Source: Cenococcum geophilum 1.58 (taxonomy: Eukaryota > Ascomycota > Dothideomycetes > Gloniales > Gloniaceae). From it: a stretch of 64,000 nt of DNA. The position numbers and the translations under genes were made by a program. This document shows positions 1-12,740 of this stretch, piece after piece. The DNA is taken from the NCBI GenBank assembly GCA_001692895.1, contig KV748201.1, positions 1,984,001-2,048,000 on the forward strand, read 5' to 3'. The notes under the pieces were generated by a model, which did not search any database, was not told the origin of the DNA, and saw only the letters and a program-made list of their open reading frames with translations. Every line of letters starts with the position of its first letter. Position 1 is the first letter of the stretch.

Positions 1-3000
1 CCTAAACTAGTTAACCCCCAAAGCCTTAGATACGAATTATATACTAAAGATCTGCAGATTAGTTACGTTTTCTTATAAAATAGATTAGCTAGTATTTCTC
101 TAGTAAGAATTAGACTCTATAACATTTTGCCCACTCTATATAAGTGTTATAGGCTTTCTCTAGTATTCTACAGTTCTTTGCGGCTGTTGGCCCATATATA
201 ATTAGGTTTGTGTTATCAACAAAGCCTATCCCCTAGGTCGCCCCTTCCTTAAAGGAGTTAAGTAGGTTGCTTATAAAGAAAAGGAAGAGTATAGGCGAGA
301 GGGGTGATCCTTATAGTATTTCTGTTGCAACTACAATAAGGGGGCTCTAGTATCCGCTAAAGACCAGTGATATTTCTTTCTAGCCTATAAACCCTTAGAT
401 AAATTATATAATTTATTCTAGGAAGCCCTTTACCCTAAGGATATATAGGAGACGCTCGTAGGGTATATTATTATAGGTACCACTAATATCTAGGCTAAGC
501 ATTAATACTACAAAGTCCTTTCACATCGCCTATATAGATTTAATAGTAGCAGCGAGTAGCGTAAGTGCTAATAGTGTTAAGCGGTTCTTTCTTACCCCTA
601 TTTAGCTTTATAGTAGTAGGGCGTATTCCTCTACTATATCTACTATGCGTTCCGCTATTACCCTTTCTAAGATCTTACTAAGGGTGTTTTCTAAGGCAAT
701 AGGGCGGTAGCTTCCTGGGATTAAGTAATCTACTTTACCTTCTTTTTATAAGACAACCGTCGTTATAGATCTTCTAAATCGCGGGTAGTAGCCTATAGCA
801 AAGCATGCTCTGGCTATATCTGCAAGCTAAGGTACTATAAGTGGCCCATAGGTTTTTAGGGCCTTATTTAGAATCCCATCTAGTCCTAGTACTATATTAT
901 TTAAAAGGCGGCTAATAGTTCTAGCCATTTCCTCTATTGTTATATCGCTGTTAACCCACAGGCAAGTCACCGGTATTTCGCCCGTAATATTACTAAGGTC
1001 TACTAAAGCTAGTTAGGGGAAGAACCTTTCTATAAGGATCTTTGCCTTCTTATTATTATCATTTATAGCCTATAATTCTCCTACTCTTCGTAGGGGTAGT
1101 AGGTATAGGTCTTCTACTAGGCGCCCTACCTTTTTCTTTACCTATTTTACTATATCCCAAAGGCCCTTATTATAGGGGAGGCTTAGGTTAAAAGTATGCT
1201 TATTTATAAACCGTCTCCAGTTATTCCTTACTTCTTTTTTTAGGGTATTCTTTAGCTAGTTTCTTATGTCTTTATATCGTCTCTCGTCTTTAGGGTTGTG
1301 GCTGCTTATATATTTCCTTCTTACTCGTTATTAGCTGGCAACCAGAACTGCGCATTATATAGACTATGCGTATCGCGCGTAGGGGCCCGGTTTTAAGATT
1401 GGGCAGTGCTTTTCTAGCCTATTTTTAATTGCTGCCTAGATTCTTTTTAATCTTCGGTTGATTTCCTTAGGGGTAGTTAATAAGCCTCGCTTGTTTAGTA
1501 TTAGGTGGATTTCTTCTAGGTCTTAGAGTTGTTATTTAACTATATTAAGGAAACTGTCTATTTTAAGCTTCCTTATTGCGTATCTTTTTCTATTTAGTTG
1601 CGCTTTAGTATCTAGATCTAGCTATATCTAGATAGGGATATAGTCTAGGGTAAGTGCCCATTCTTCTTCGGGGTTATACCTTTTAAGTCTTTGGTATAGG
1701 CCTTCGTCTATAAATATAAGGTCAATTATACTTCTAGCGGTGCCTTATTGCCATATAATTGCTCCTAGGGGGGTGGCTAGCTTAAGGCCCTAGATATCTA
1801 TAGCTCTTAGTAGGCACTCTAACTGTTAGTCTACAGCAATATAGATACCCCCCTACCGCGGGTAGTGGAGGTTTATATCTCCTAATAGGATAGACTTTAT
1901 ACCTTCGGTTTCTAGTAAGCTTATTACTAATATAATATTCTCTATTTATGGGACCCCTTTAACCCTAGGGTTATATACATTAATAATTTATACCGGTCCC
2001 CTATATATTTAGATTATTATAACTGTAATATCTAGGTTAACTGCCTGCTATAACTATAAGGACAGGCTGATAGCCTTGCTAATTATAAAGCACACACGTA
2101 TAGCTGCTTTTGGTTTATATAGGAGCTAGAATCCTTAGGGGCAGTATGTTGATTGTATAAAGGTATTATAATACGGCTCTTGTATAGCAAGGATATAGTA
2201 TTTCTCTAGGTCTAGACTATCTAGTAGGGGCCTTGTAAGGCGGTAGTTTGTGTTGCCGCAGTTATACTATATAATGGATAGGTGGCGGACCCCCGGCAAG
2301 GGTCCTTCGACTCTCCTTTATTCCTTACTTCTTCTATTTCCACTTTCTCTAGGATATTTAGAGCTTCTATCTCTTATGTCTATACCCTAGTTACTACTTA
2401 TTTTATATAGAGCTTTCTATTTTTATATCTTGTGTTCCTGTTAGCGCTTCTATATCTAAATCTATTATTATTACCGGTTCTTCCCCTATTCTTACTAGTC
2501 GGCTATATACCCTTTATAGGTCGGCTGTAAATGTTATATTTGCCGCATTAAGTCTAATTCTTAATTGTCCTGGTCTTAAGCCTGCTATTGCTGTCTATAG
2601 GGGTCTTCCTACGGGGCGTCCTCTCCCTTGTGTCCCCTGTGACCCTTATATCCCTAATTGGTTTAGTAATATCGCGCGGCATCGCTTCTAGCCCGTTAAG
2701 GCTTAGGATAGCTGGCCTAGCCCTCTAGTGTTAAAGGTAGGAAACGCTAGGAAGGCACTTGTGTCCCCCTAGCTTATCGCCTGTTATTTCTATTTATATA
2801 ACTTAGCGTGCAGTTATTCCCGTAGCTGTTAAGCCCTTACCTTTTGTCTTCTATATTTAATACAGTCTTCTCTCTCCTACGCCTTATATATGCTTTAGTG
2901 GCAGTTCGCGTATTTTGTTTAGTCTTAATTTAAGCAATATCTTATATTATAGGGGCCTGCATAGTGGCCGCAGCACACCTGTGCTGCGCATATAGATTAA

Positions 3001-4149
3001 GTATGTCCCTATTATGCACAGCGATAGCATTATTCTAGGCGTAGTCTATAGTTATAGAGCCTTATGTTGTATATAAGGCCATTTATAATTATTCCTTTTT
3101 AGATAAGGAGTTTTTGCATTCCTGGTGTATATATGCTAATGATAAGGAAGCTATACGTTCGTCCGGCGTTTCCCTAGCGAGTCTCCGGCGACCCTTATAT
3201 CCTCTTATTATTCTTATTATATACTTAGTTTATATTTTCCTATTAAAGCCATTAGATTTAGGTGATTTTAAGTCCTAGTATAAGGCGTTCCGTTTATCTT
3301 ACTATCTCCTATATAATTACTGTGTTGTCCGCCTAGCGTCCCTTTTCTACCCTAAGGCTTATAGGAACCGCTGGGACTTTAACTAGGTAATCCTTACGGA
3401 GTACTTTTATGCTAATACGTTCTCCTAGCCTATCCCCTACCCTTACGGCTCATTCCTTTGCCTATTAGTTCTTTAAGGTAACTCTAATATCTCCGCTCTT
3501 AAGGTATTAGACTATAATAGCGTTATGGACCTCTTTGCGTATCTCTATAAGGACTTCTGTTTTTAATTATCCCCTAAGCCCCTCTGCTTATTCTATATTT
3601 GGTTATATTATAATTATATACCCGGTTATTAACTTAAGGGGAGTAGGTTCCCTATGCTGTAAAAGCACAGCTATGGCGGCCTAGGTGCGGTTCGCCGGTA
3701 AGGGGGGGTTATACTTATTTTTAATTTTGCTTAGCCGTTAGAGGATTTAATTAAGGGTTTACTAGAGGGGCGCCTAAGGTTTACTAGACTAGCGGAGCCA
3801 TTTTACTAGCTGTATTAGTTTATTATAGCTAACGGTTACTCCCCCACAATTCTAGATACTAGACGCGTCCAATAGGCTTTATATTTTGTTAGATGCCTTC
3901 TTAATAGAGGTATTTCCGCTTTATAGTGTGGTATTTACCCATCTTTATTATGGAGGGCCATTGCTGGGCGTAGTTCTAGCGGTCGCGCGNNAGTGCGAGC
4001 CACNGTCGTTCGACGTGTGCCTCCCCTGCGATGCATGCATCTCAGGGGGATTCTCTGGGTGTTTTTCAGGGTTCTTTTGGTTGGTTTTGGTCTTTTTGGG
4101 CCGGGTGCAGCAAGAGCTCCTTAGTTAATATCACTATATATACCTGTAG
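1..4149 (-). mobile_element. Tad1-like LINE retrotransposon, RIP-degraded, 3' end outside window
   Basis: Read on the minus strand this is a non-LTR retrotransposon: an ORF1 region (about 3850-2430) with cysteine knuckles, an AP-type endonuclease (about 2280-1600) and a reverse transcriptase (about 1200-100). It matches the second copy at 54181-58310, in the opposite orientation, over the endonuclease and RT. The ORF1 C-terminus shows CCHC-like clusters (CYRCA..GHT, then further Cys/His) near 3060-2850. The RT catalytic FVDD reads FVDN near 220. Stops at former Gln and Trp codons run throughout, so it is dead. The 5' end abuts Gypsy sequence near 4150; the 3' tail lies left of position 1. The Tad1/I-like assignment rests on domain order and knuckles. 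Confidence 0.85.
3880..4135 (-). other. GC-rich 5' leader of the LINE, not RIP-mutated
   Basis: This short stretch at the 5' end of the minus-strand LINE keeps CG, CA and TG dinucleotides and looks unlike the TA-rich body beside it. It holds three ambiguous bases (3990-3991 and 4004). The 80-codon open frame on the plus strand (3886-4128) crosses the LINE/leader border, contains undetermined residues and is not a credible gene. It is probably the 5' untranslated/promoter part of the element, or a patch newer than the rest. Confidence 0.45.
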
Positions 4150-7100
4150 CTTTAGGCTAACTTAGTATAGATCTAAAAAAGATTAAGGCCATAGTAAATT
4201 AGTAGGAACTAGAGAATGTTATATAGTTAAGATTGTTTCTAGGGTTTTGCAATTACTATAGAAGGTTTATAGCGCAGTAGTTAAAGGATATTAAGCTATT
4301 TACGCGGTTAATAAAGAAAGAAGAACTATAGGTATAGGGAGAGGAGCAAAGAGAACTCTTTAAGAGAGTTAAAAAATTATTCACCTAGGAGCCAGTTTTT
4401 AAGATCTATTAACTAGGACTAAAGACGGTTATAGAAATAGATGCATTAGACTATATACTAGGGGCGTACTTTATATAAAAGTACTAAGATAGATAGCACC
4501 TAGTGGCATACTATAGTCGGAAGATAACACTATTAGAGTTAAACTATAACATCTATAATAAGGAGTTATTAGGTATAGTTATAGTATTAAGGAAATAAAG
4601 AGCATTCTTATAAGGTATAGAGAAACTATTTATAGTTAAGACGGATTATAAAAACCTAATAGGATTTCTAATGACGAAGGAACTTAACCGAAGATAGGTT
4701 AGATAGGCAGAGATACTTATAGAATACCATTTTAAGATTTAGTATACTAAAGGTACAGACAATACGCGGGTAGATGCTCTAAGCCGTAAAGCTAAATTAC
4801 AAAATAAGGAAAAGCCATTAGGGGCTTTATTGCGAAAAGATATAGACGGATTAATTAGGTATAATTATCTAAAAATTACAGTAACTTAAGAAGATAATAA
4901 ACTAGAAAAAGTCTATAAGATACCGGAAAGCTTTTAGGTATAAAGAATTCTAGAAGCATAACTAGAAGATCTATAGATGGATATATATGAAAATTAAGAA
5001 GTAAAATATATCCTAAGAAGTATAGCAGAGCAGTTTATGGAAGACTTTTATAAAGAACTAACTTAAGGATATAATAGAGCCATAAGCTTAGTGTTAAGAC
5101 TCTAGGAGGAGTATATTATTAACGGAATCTAGAGGATAGCTAGAAAAGTTATAAGAGAATATCTAGATTGCTAAAGGAATAAACTAATAAGGCATAAGCC
5201 GTATAGGGGGCTATAACCTGTCGAAATACCAGAGAGACCATAGGAGGTTATATTATGGGACTTTATTATTAAGTTATTAAAATTAAAAGATCCTATTACT
5301 AGATAAGATTATAACGCGATCTTAGTGATAGTGGATAAGCTTATAAAGTAGGGATACTTTATAGCGTGTACAGAAGAAATCTTAGTAAAAGATGTCGCTA
5401 GAATTTATGTTAAAGAAGTGTTTATAAGATATAGAGCACTAAGTAAGATTATATCGGACAGAGATCTAAGATTTATAGTAGCATTTTAGGAAGTATTTTT
5501 AGCGGAGCAGAGAGTCTAAGTAGCAACTTTTACCGCATATTATCTATAGACAGACGGTTAAATAGAAAGACTAAATTAGACACTAAAGTAGTACCTAAGG
5601 CATTATATTAATTATGTACAGAATAATTAGGTATCGCTATTACTAGTTATACAGTTTATATATAATATAACACCTTAAGAAGGGATAGGTATATTACTAT
5701 TTAAGGCAAATTACGGATATAAGCTAAGAATATTGTTATTACTATAGTAAGTAAAGAAAACNAGTAGTATAGCTAAAGAAAGAATAAAGATATTAATAAA
5801 TCTTTATATAGACCTTATAGAATCAATAAAGAAGGTATAAGAGAGAATAAAAAAGTACTATAATGCTAAGAGATCTAAGGGACCAGATCTTAAGGAGGGA
5901 GATAAAGTATAGCTACTATATAAAAATTTTAAGAGTTGACGACTAAGCAAGAAATTAGACTATATTAGACTAGGACCTTTTGAAATTACGTAGAAGATTT
6001 CATTAGTTATGTTTAAGTTAGACCTACTAGCTAAAATAATGATCTACCCTATATAGTATATTACAATGCTAGAGCTAGTATATAGGAATATTAAGCCACC
6101 GGTTTATAAAGCAGATATATATAGAGAATAAGAAGAAGATAAATGGCAAGTTTTGAAAATTATTAATTATAAGGACGTTAATAACAAAATATAGTACGAG
6201 GTTAAGTAGATAGGCTATATTAAGACTACCTAGGAGCTACTAGAGAATTTAAAGAATGCTATAGGAAAGGTATAGGAGTATTGGAAGAGATTAGGTTAGG
6301 CAGTATTAATAAAAAAGGATTACTAAAGAATAAGTTACCTAAGGGGGACCTAAGAAGAGTAGTTATTAAACTACTTAGATCTGTTTCCTTCTCTATTGGA
6401 AGAGAATCCGTTCTTTTATTACCTAGTTCCTGTAAACCTTATTTTATAAGTTTCCACTTCTTAAAACGGACCTTCTTACGCACCTTCTTAAGATAGATTA
6501 GCCGAGTGGACGCCACTAAACGAGACTTAAGAGCCCGTTACTGAGTATCGGCAGCCTCCTATTTAGCGTCCTAAGATTAGCGTAATTTAGTAAGAGTAAC
6601 AGATAGTTTATTATCTAGCCGCGCAGCAGCAGATTAAATATAAAACCCTAAGACAAATTAATTAGGGAACTAGACAACTATTAAGAGTAATAGGTCGTAT
6701 ATATTTAGCATTAGAAGTAGAGTAAACATTATAGAACGAATAAATATTCGCTTTAGTGCACTTTAAATAAGAGGACGGTTATTGCGAGGATAGGTTCGCC
6801 AATGTAATATAGACTAACCCCTCTTTCGAGTAACGAGAACACGGAGACGGCATAATCTCACTAAGAGATAATATCGCAGCAATAGTGCGAGCATGACGAG
6901 CAGTTAAGGAAGAAGAAATTGCTTTAGGTATAATAAGTAATAATATTAACTAAATTAATTAAACGGATATCACACCTCTAAAGGACGACTTAGAGATATT
7001 TTAAATCTTTAAGGACGAAGATAAAGAGGAAGGAGATAGTGTTACGGACGCTTTAAGTATAATATTATAACTACTTAAAGAAGAGACGGAAGAAGCTAGT

Positions 7101-7465
7101 TAGTTAATATAGGTATAGTCTAGGATGAAGCCAATAGAACTATATAATAAGGAATAGTAACCAAGGTTATATAATGTAATTTGTGTAATCTATGTAATTT
7201 ATAGGATCTATAATAGAGCAGATAGAGTATATATATATTACGTATAAGAAGGATTTTATAGGAGTACGGTTGTGTATTTAATGACCCTTAGTCCCTATCT
7301 AAATAGTTCCTTCCTTGTAGTGATTCTTAGAATATAATTAGAGTTAATCTATTAGGCAACCACTCCACCAGTTGTTATTACGTTGTTAACTTTTGTACTT
7401 GCATTTCCTATACACCTAGCCTAATAACGAGCCCATCGTAGTTCTTGCTACAAGGTTCCGTTACA
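4150..7465 (+). mobile_element. Ty3/Gypsy chromovirus, 3' part with 3' LTR, RIP-degraded
   Basis: On the plus strand the fossil polyprotein runs from the end of RT through RNase H (about 4420-4800, with TDYKNL and ending DALSRKA), the HHCC zinc region (about 5010-5215, LDC..RNK), the integrase core (about 5220-5740, ISDRD and TDG.IERLN motifs) and a C-terminal chromodomain (about 6139-6290). A polypurine tract ends at 7039 and the LTR follows. The frame has many TAA/TAG. Gag, protease, most of RT and the 5' LTR are missing; the left end is joined to the LINE. It is the same family as the copies at 42876-59078. Confidence 0.9.
7040..7465 (+). repeat. Gypsy 3' LTR (426 bp)
   Basis: It starts TGTTACGGACGC directly after a purine run (GAGGAAGGAGATAG) and ends GGTTCCGTTACA, giving inverted ends TGTTACGG/CCGTTACA. 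The same LTR occurs in minus orientation at 42876-43281, 43422-43844 and 50943-51365. This copy keeps the ancestral TG...CA ends, whereas the others carry TA in place of TG. Confidence 0.9.
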
Positions 7466-9738
7466 TTAATCGCCTAAATTAACTTATACCTAAAAGCAGG
7501 TATAACTATATTATAATACTCTTAAAGATCTGCTAGTAAAACGCTAGCTCTACTAGCTTTGCGATAGAGCTATAATTATAAAGCTTTAATTTAAACAGTA
7601 AGATTATCTATAAAGTAGCCTCCGGGGGTGTAGTAAGGATTATTTAGATCTTTAATTTAGTTATTTAGATATAATTGCTCTTACCGCCAGATAGATTATA
7701 GAGCTCTCTTAGCTATACGCTATAGATCTACAGTAGGTTTAGATTGTACTACCGTTAAGGCTTTAGCCTCTCTATCTATTGTCTTAATTACCTCCCGCAT
7801 ATTAGCCTCTTAGCTTAGTATAAGAAAGCCTTTTAATAAAGATAGAGGCTGCCTAAATCCACTTAATTCTAATAATTGAATTTAATAAGTTCGAATTGAG
7901 ATTGGTAAGTAATTAGGAGAGAGGCTATTATCTTTAGATAGAGTATAGTTTATAGGAGTCTCCTACCTTTATAATCTATTAGCTAAATTGCAGTCCTTTT
8001 TAGATAGATTACGGTCGCCTATAGAGGCAGTTCTTAAATTTAGAAGGCTCCTATTATTAGAATCCTTATCTTCCTTATTAGAAGATTTACCTAAGGTCGA
8101 GAGCCAATTAATATTGTCTCCTATATTAGAAATATCATCGCGATCCTTATTAGAAGTAGTAAAGGCGCTTAAAGCAATAGAGCGATTATCCTCCTTATCG
8201 CGCTCCTATTTGGCAGCCTCTTGCCTATTACCGTTTTCTTCTAGTAAAGGGCCCAAAACTTCCTTATTGCCGTCTAAATCTTTATCCTTAGCTTTAGAGA
8301 CTTTAATATTAAGCAGAGGCTCTACTATAGCCCTTAGGGTAGGCGCCACTAAAGCAGAAGCCTAAGAATCTCTCCTATATAGATAGCGAAAAGGTATATA
8401 GCCAATTAATTCGTGGTATATGCGATTAATTAAGACCGCGATAATTAGGTAAGCTATTACCTATTATAAAGTTCTTAAGAGTCGCTTTACTATATAAAGC
8501 TTCTTCTTTATAAAGCCATTGGCCTGCTCTATAAGGCCTTATAATTAAGGGTAGCGCAGGCAGCTATTAATAACTTTTACTCTATAGCGATAAAGTAATA
8601 TAAGAAGGGCGCCTTTAAACTCTATACTATTATTACTCTGCTAAATATATAGGTGAACACTATAGTAATATATCTATTATAACACAGCGGCAGCGACTTC
8701 CTTAGCAGTTTTCTGCTTAAGAGGGTAGAGGGCGTAGTATTTACTAAAGTGATCGCGTATCTATAAGATCTATTTATATTCGCTATCGGGCTTAGAGCGC
8801 ATATTAATTAGATTACCTTAAATGCGATTAAAGGGAGCTAAAGAGACGATTATATTAAGTGGAGGCCTTATAGTAGAGGAAGCCTTTTTATAAGAATATT
8901 AGCATACGTATACAACTGAGATTTTTTCTAAAAATAATACTTACTCCTTATAGATTTGACAGTGCTTAAGTAGCTATTTAACTTTAATAGATCTTATACT
9001 GTAATACTTAGTTATAATTATACGATAAGTCTTCTTCTGCCCTAAGTATTTAATATTGCTATACTTCCTTATAATTATATTATAAATATCTGGCTTAGGA
9101 ACTACCTTTAAGGCCCGCTTATTAGGCCCTATTAAATGCCTCCAAAGACCTCGTAGCTTTAGGGGAATATCCTCTCTTATATACCACCGTTGCTTAGCCT
9201 TTAATTTAGCGTTGTGTTTTACCTGCGAGTGGGCTATATAATTTAGATTTACGAGCCAGGAAATAAGATTATTATATTTAGGCTAGGTGACGCGCTTTAT
9301 TAAGTTAACTCTAGTTTCTTCTAGATACTTAGTAAAGGTAGGCTTTATTATAACTAAGAAGGCAGAAATAGCATAAGAGACGTTATAGGAGTCGTCTATA
9401 GTAGAAGAAGAGGCAATTATATTAGGTGCGGAGGTGGTTGCGGAGGTCGCGGAGGTTAATATTACTATTACTAGTATTAGATTTAAGCTGGCAATTAAGT
9501 TAATATATATTTAGAACTTATAGATAAAATATATATCTTATTAAGGATCTAATTAAGTTGTGTATAAAGGCGGTAAATAAGAACTAATAAGAAAATTTAA
9601 CAGACGTTAAAGCTTATAAAGTTCAACTTTTAGAGCCCCTATACTAGTCCTAATTGGGTAATCGTAATAAGAAAATTAACACCTTAGGAGGCTCCACGAG
9701 AGCTCTATAAAAATGCCTTATACTTAGGTATAACATCG
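7466..9738 (-). pseudogene. Integrase-core (rve) fossil of an unclassified element
   Basis: On the minus strand, about 9240-8380 reads as a retroviral-type integrase core with many stops: a region like RSKPDSEYK followed by IRDHFSKYYALYPLKQKTA (about 8760-8720), then a block ending QANGFIKKKL (about 8520). The arrangement resembles integrases of Ginger-like DNA transposons or of a Gypsy lineage different from the chromovirus next door. No RT or LTR was found with it. The plus-strand open frame at 7988-8365 lies antisense to the region after the integrase and is taken as chance. Both ends are undefined: the left abuts the LTR at 7465, the right the repeat at 9739. Confidence 0.55.
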
Positions 9739-10032
9739 GCAAAATATGGTACCCTTTCAATGGCCTCAATGGTTGGTGGTTGACGCAATTGGCGCGCAGT
9801 TGAGGTCATTTGGCAACTCGACCGACTAGCCTATGTCATGTTTTTTTGACACGCAACCTGCGCGCAGCCTGCGCGCAACCTGCGCGCAACCTGCCAGCAA
9901 TCTGCGTATTTGGCAACTATAATTATATTTACCTCTTTTATACTAATAGCATATTTTAAATAAATAAAAGCTATTTTAAAGCTATTTATAAGGCTAGCAA
10001 AATAAATATTATTTTAGATAATTTAATATAAT
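9739..10032 (+). repeat. Dispersed repeat R, copy A
   Basis: A roughly 300-bp unit starting GGCAAAATATGGTACC, with a GC-rich first half carrying tandem CGCGCAACCTG units and a short hairpin (GTGT/GACAC around a T run in copy B), then an AT-rich half ending AATTTAATATAATAT. A closely similar copy in the same orientation lies at 59079-59425. The first half is hardly touched by RIP although both neighbours are. It may be a solo LTR, a small non-autonomous element or the end of a larger one; I see no coding sequence. Confidence 0.75.
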
Positions 10033-10059
10033 ATAGCGATGGTTCTCTTCTACCTATCT

Positions 10060-10480
10060 ACTTATTGACTTACCTACCTGCCTATCTACCTACCTGCCTA
10101 TATTGCCTACCTGTCTACATTACCTACCTGCCTACATCGCCTACCTATCTGCATTGCCTACCTATCTGCATTGCCTACCTGTCTGCATTGCCTACCTGTC
10201 TATATTACCTACCTGCCTATCTACCTACCTGCCTGCATTGCCTACCTATCTATATTGTCTACTTGTCTGCATTGCCTACCTGTCTACATCGCCTACCTGT
10301 CTGCATCGCCTACCTATTTATATCTACCTACCTATCTATATCTGCCTACCCGTTAGCATCTGCCTACCTGTCTGCATCTGCTTGCCTATCTGCATCTACT
10401 TACCTGTCTATATCTGCTTACCTATCTNCATCTGCCTACCCGTCAGCATCTCCCTGTTTGTGCCTACCTGTCTGTGCTAC
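10060..10480 (+). repeat. 17-bp minisatellite (pyrimidine-rich)
   Basis: Degenerate tandem units of CCTACCTGTCTGCATTG, 17 bp each, about two dozen in all. The array is read through by several overlapping open frames rich in Pro/Leu/Tyr. They exist only because the unit lacks stop codons, and 17 is not a multiple of 3, so they are not considered genes. Confidence 0.9.
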
Positions 10481-10529
10481 CTTGATTCGATCAATCGATC
10501 GAATCGTTTATAGTGTTCGCTGGCTAGTC

Positions 10530-10990
10530 GTTGTCGTCTGGTTCTGGCGACGGTCGTCTGGTTCTGGCGACGGTCGTCTGGTTCTAGCGATGGTCGTCTG
10601 GTTCTGGCGACGGTCGTCTGGTTCTAGTAACGGTCGTCTGGCTCTGGTAACGGTCGTCTGGTTCTGGCGACGGTCGTCTGGTTCTAGCGACGGTCGTCTG
10701 GTTCTGGCGACGGTCGTCTGGTTCTAGCGACGGTCGTCTGGCTCTAGCGACGGTCGTCTGGCTCTGGCGACGGTCGTCTGGTTCTGGTAACGGTCGTCTG
10801 GTTCCGGCGACGGTCGTCTCTAGCGACAGTTGTCTGGCTCTGGCGATAGTCCGTCTCTGACGACGGTCGTCTGGTTCTGGCGACGGTCGTTGGCTCTGGC
10901 GACGGTCGTCTGGTTTTGGTAACGGTCGTCTGGTTCTGGCGACGTCGTCTGGTTCTAGCGATAGTCATCTAGTTCTAGCAACGGTCCTCT
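10530..10990 (+). repeat. 20-bp minisatellite
   Basis: About 22 tandem units of GTTCTGGCGACGGTCGTCTG. Variants differ mostly at C/T or G/A positions (GGCGA against AGCGA or GGTAA), with a few shortened units near 10820-10900. Open frames across it on either strand are products of the repeat. Confidence 0.92.
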
Positions 10991-11104
10991 GCTGGCTGCC
11001 GTTCTAGTGCCTCCTAGGTAGGAGGATGTAAGGAAGGAAGGGTAAAAATAAGCGGCTACATAGGCAGAGACACGTGTAGACGCTATCGGGAATATAGCGG
11101 GGAC

Positions 11105-11597
11105 CCGATGCGCAGAGCTTCGTGTAGAGCCTCCGTACGCAGAGCTTCGCGCAGAGCCTCGTGCAGAGCTTCGTGCAGAGCTTCGTGCAGAGCCTCCGTA
11201 CGCAGAGCCTCGCGCAGAGCCTCGTGCAGAGCCTCTGTACGTAGAGCTTCGTGCAGAGCTTCGTGCAGAGCTTCGTGCAGAGCCTCCGTACGCAGAGCCT
11301 CGCGCAGAGCCTCGTGCAGAGCCTCTACGTAGAGCTTCGTGCAGAGCCTCCGTACGCAGAGCTTCGCGCAGAGCCTCGTGCAGAGCCTCCGTAGGCAGAG
11401 CTTCGCGCAGAGCCTCGTGCAGAGCCTCTGTACGTAGAGCTTCGTGTAGAGCTTCGTGCAGAGCTTCGTGCAGAGCCTCTGTACGTAGAGCTTCGTGTAG
11501 AGCTTCGTATAGAGCTTCGTGTAGAGCTTCGTGTAGAGCTTCGTGTAGAGCTTTGTGTAGAGCCTTATGTAGAGCCTTATGTAGAGTCTCTAAGTAA
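11105..11597 (+). repeat. 12-bp minisatellite (AGAGCTTCGTGC)
   Basis: Around 40 tandem 12-bp units alternating AGAGCTTCGTGC, AGAGCCTCGTGC and AGAGCCTCCGTACGC, decaying to AGAGCCTTATGT at the right end. Because 12 is a multiple of 3, one frame reads as an Arg/Ala/Ser/Cys repeat (RASCRASVRRAS). There is no convincing start or gene context, so it is listed as a repeat. Higher-order units of about 50-90 bp are visible, meaning blocks of units were copied together. Confidence 0.9.
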
Positions 11598-11639
11598 TAA
11601 AACTGTGTAAAAATTTATTTGCGTAATTAGTATATAACT

Positions 11640-11905
11640 TTACCTTAATTGCATGTTAAGGAATATACAGTTAGCTTTTAAAGTTGTTAAGTAGGTTAAC
11701 TGCGTGTTATTTAACTTTTAAATATGTTAAGTAGGTTAATTGCGTGTTAAGGAATATGCAGTTAGCTATTAAGTAGGTTAACTACGTGTTATTTAACTTT
11801 TAAAGTTATTAAGTTAGTTAACTGCGTGTTATTTAACTTTTAGATGTGTTAAGTTGGTCAATTGCGTGTCAAGTTGGTTAATTGCGTGTTGAGTTGGTCA
11901 AATTG
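11640..11905 (+). repeat. AT-rich tandem repeat
   Basis: Imperfect tandem copies of a unit containing GTTAAGTAGGTTAACTGCG followed by TGTTATTTAACTTTTAAA. Spacing is irregular at roughly 40-60 bp. It marks the left border of the unmutated gene island. No function is evident. Confidence 0.75.
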
Positions 11906-12648
11906 CATGTTAATTACGCGAAACGCGAAAACCAAAGTCTACTTGAATCTCATCCTGCGAATATTTTCCCGATGAAAATATAAACCAACTACTAAGCTTA
12001 GGCTTATTAACTAGCCGTTTTGGTAATGTTATATACGTATAGTTAGGGTAATTTAAAGCTAGTCTAGATGTTATCCAATAACAATTTACCAATTAGATTA
12101 AGAGGGGAAGAAAACTAAAGTCATTAGTATAATATATTTTAAAGAGCTTTACGATTTATATATAGGCGTTAGCAAGCCTTGCGCTGTTATACCACCTTAT
12201 AATTAGCCTAATCTTTTAAAGATCTTTTCTAGAATAAAGCAATTGTTCCGGAATTAAGACAATAAAACCGATACACAAATCGTTCCTTTTTAAAGACGAT
12301 TTGTTCCGGTATGACGTAGGAATTTTCCGGAACGAGGCTCGAGCCAGTATAGGGCAGAACATTACCATTTTCTCCATTCCCCTTCCTGTCATCATTTGTA
12401 CCCTTATAGTCAAATTGCGACACTTCTCCGGTCCTCTATTTTAATCGATTGACAATAATGGCTGGGTTTAAGGCTGGATTAATGCTTACCGCTACTAAGC
12501 TGTCTAGGACAATCCTAATCCTAGAAATCCAGCCACTGTGAACTAAGCTTTCAACTTCACCGGCACCGGAATTAACGAGAAAACTTTGTGCTCTACTTTT
12601 ATGTGATGTATTCTCTATCAAGCCACAGGAGACTATCTGTCTTATTAG
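11906..12648. other. Unique, non-RIP sequence upstream of the split membrane-protein gene
   Basis: Base composition is normal for the gene island. Because an exon of the membrane-protein gene begins near 12649, earlier exons and the promoter probably lie here. An ATG at 12456 opens a 27-codon frame and an open stretch covers about 12547-12606, but I could not connect either to the downstream exon with confidence. Small minus-strand frames at 11910-12092, 12216-12423 and 12436-12621 show no recognisable features. Confidence 0.4.
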
Positions 12649-12740
12649 TCTTCAGCTGCGAGTATCTTAGCGTTTATACCTACTATTGTTGGTTTACTTA
12701 GCAATAGTATTAAAGAAATAGTTGCTATTGTGTATGAAAG

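Noticed and set aside
7988..8365. 125-codon plus-strand open frame in the integrase block
   Set aside because: It is antisense to the region after a recognisable integrase fossil and its Leu/Ser-rich composition is what TA-rich RIPed DNA gives by chance.
10065..11332. Long open frames over the minisatellites (up to 220 codons, including an RAS/RRASC repeat frame)
   Set aside because: They follow from stop-free repeat units, overlap on both strands, and lack start context, introns or homology.
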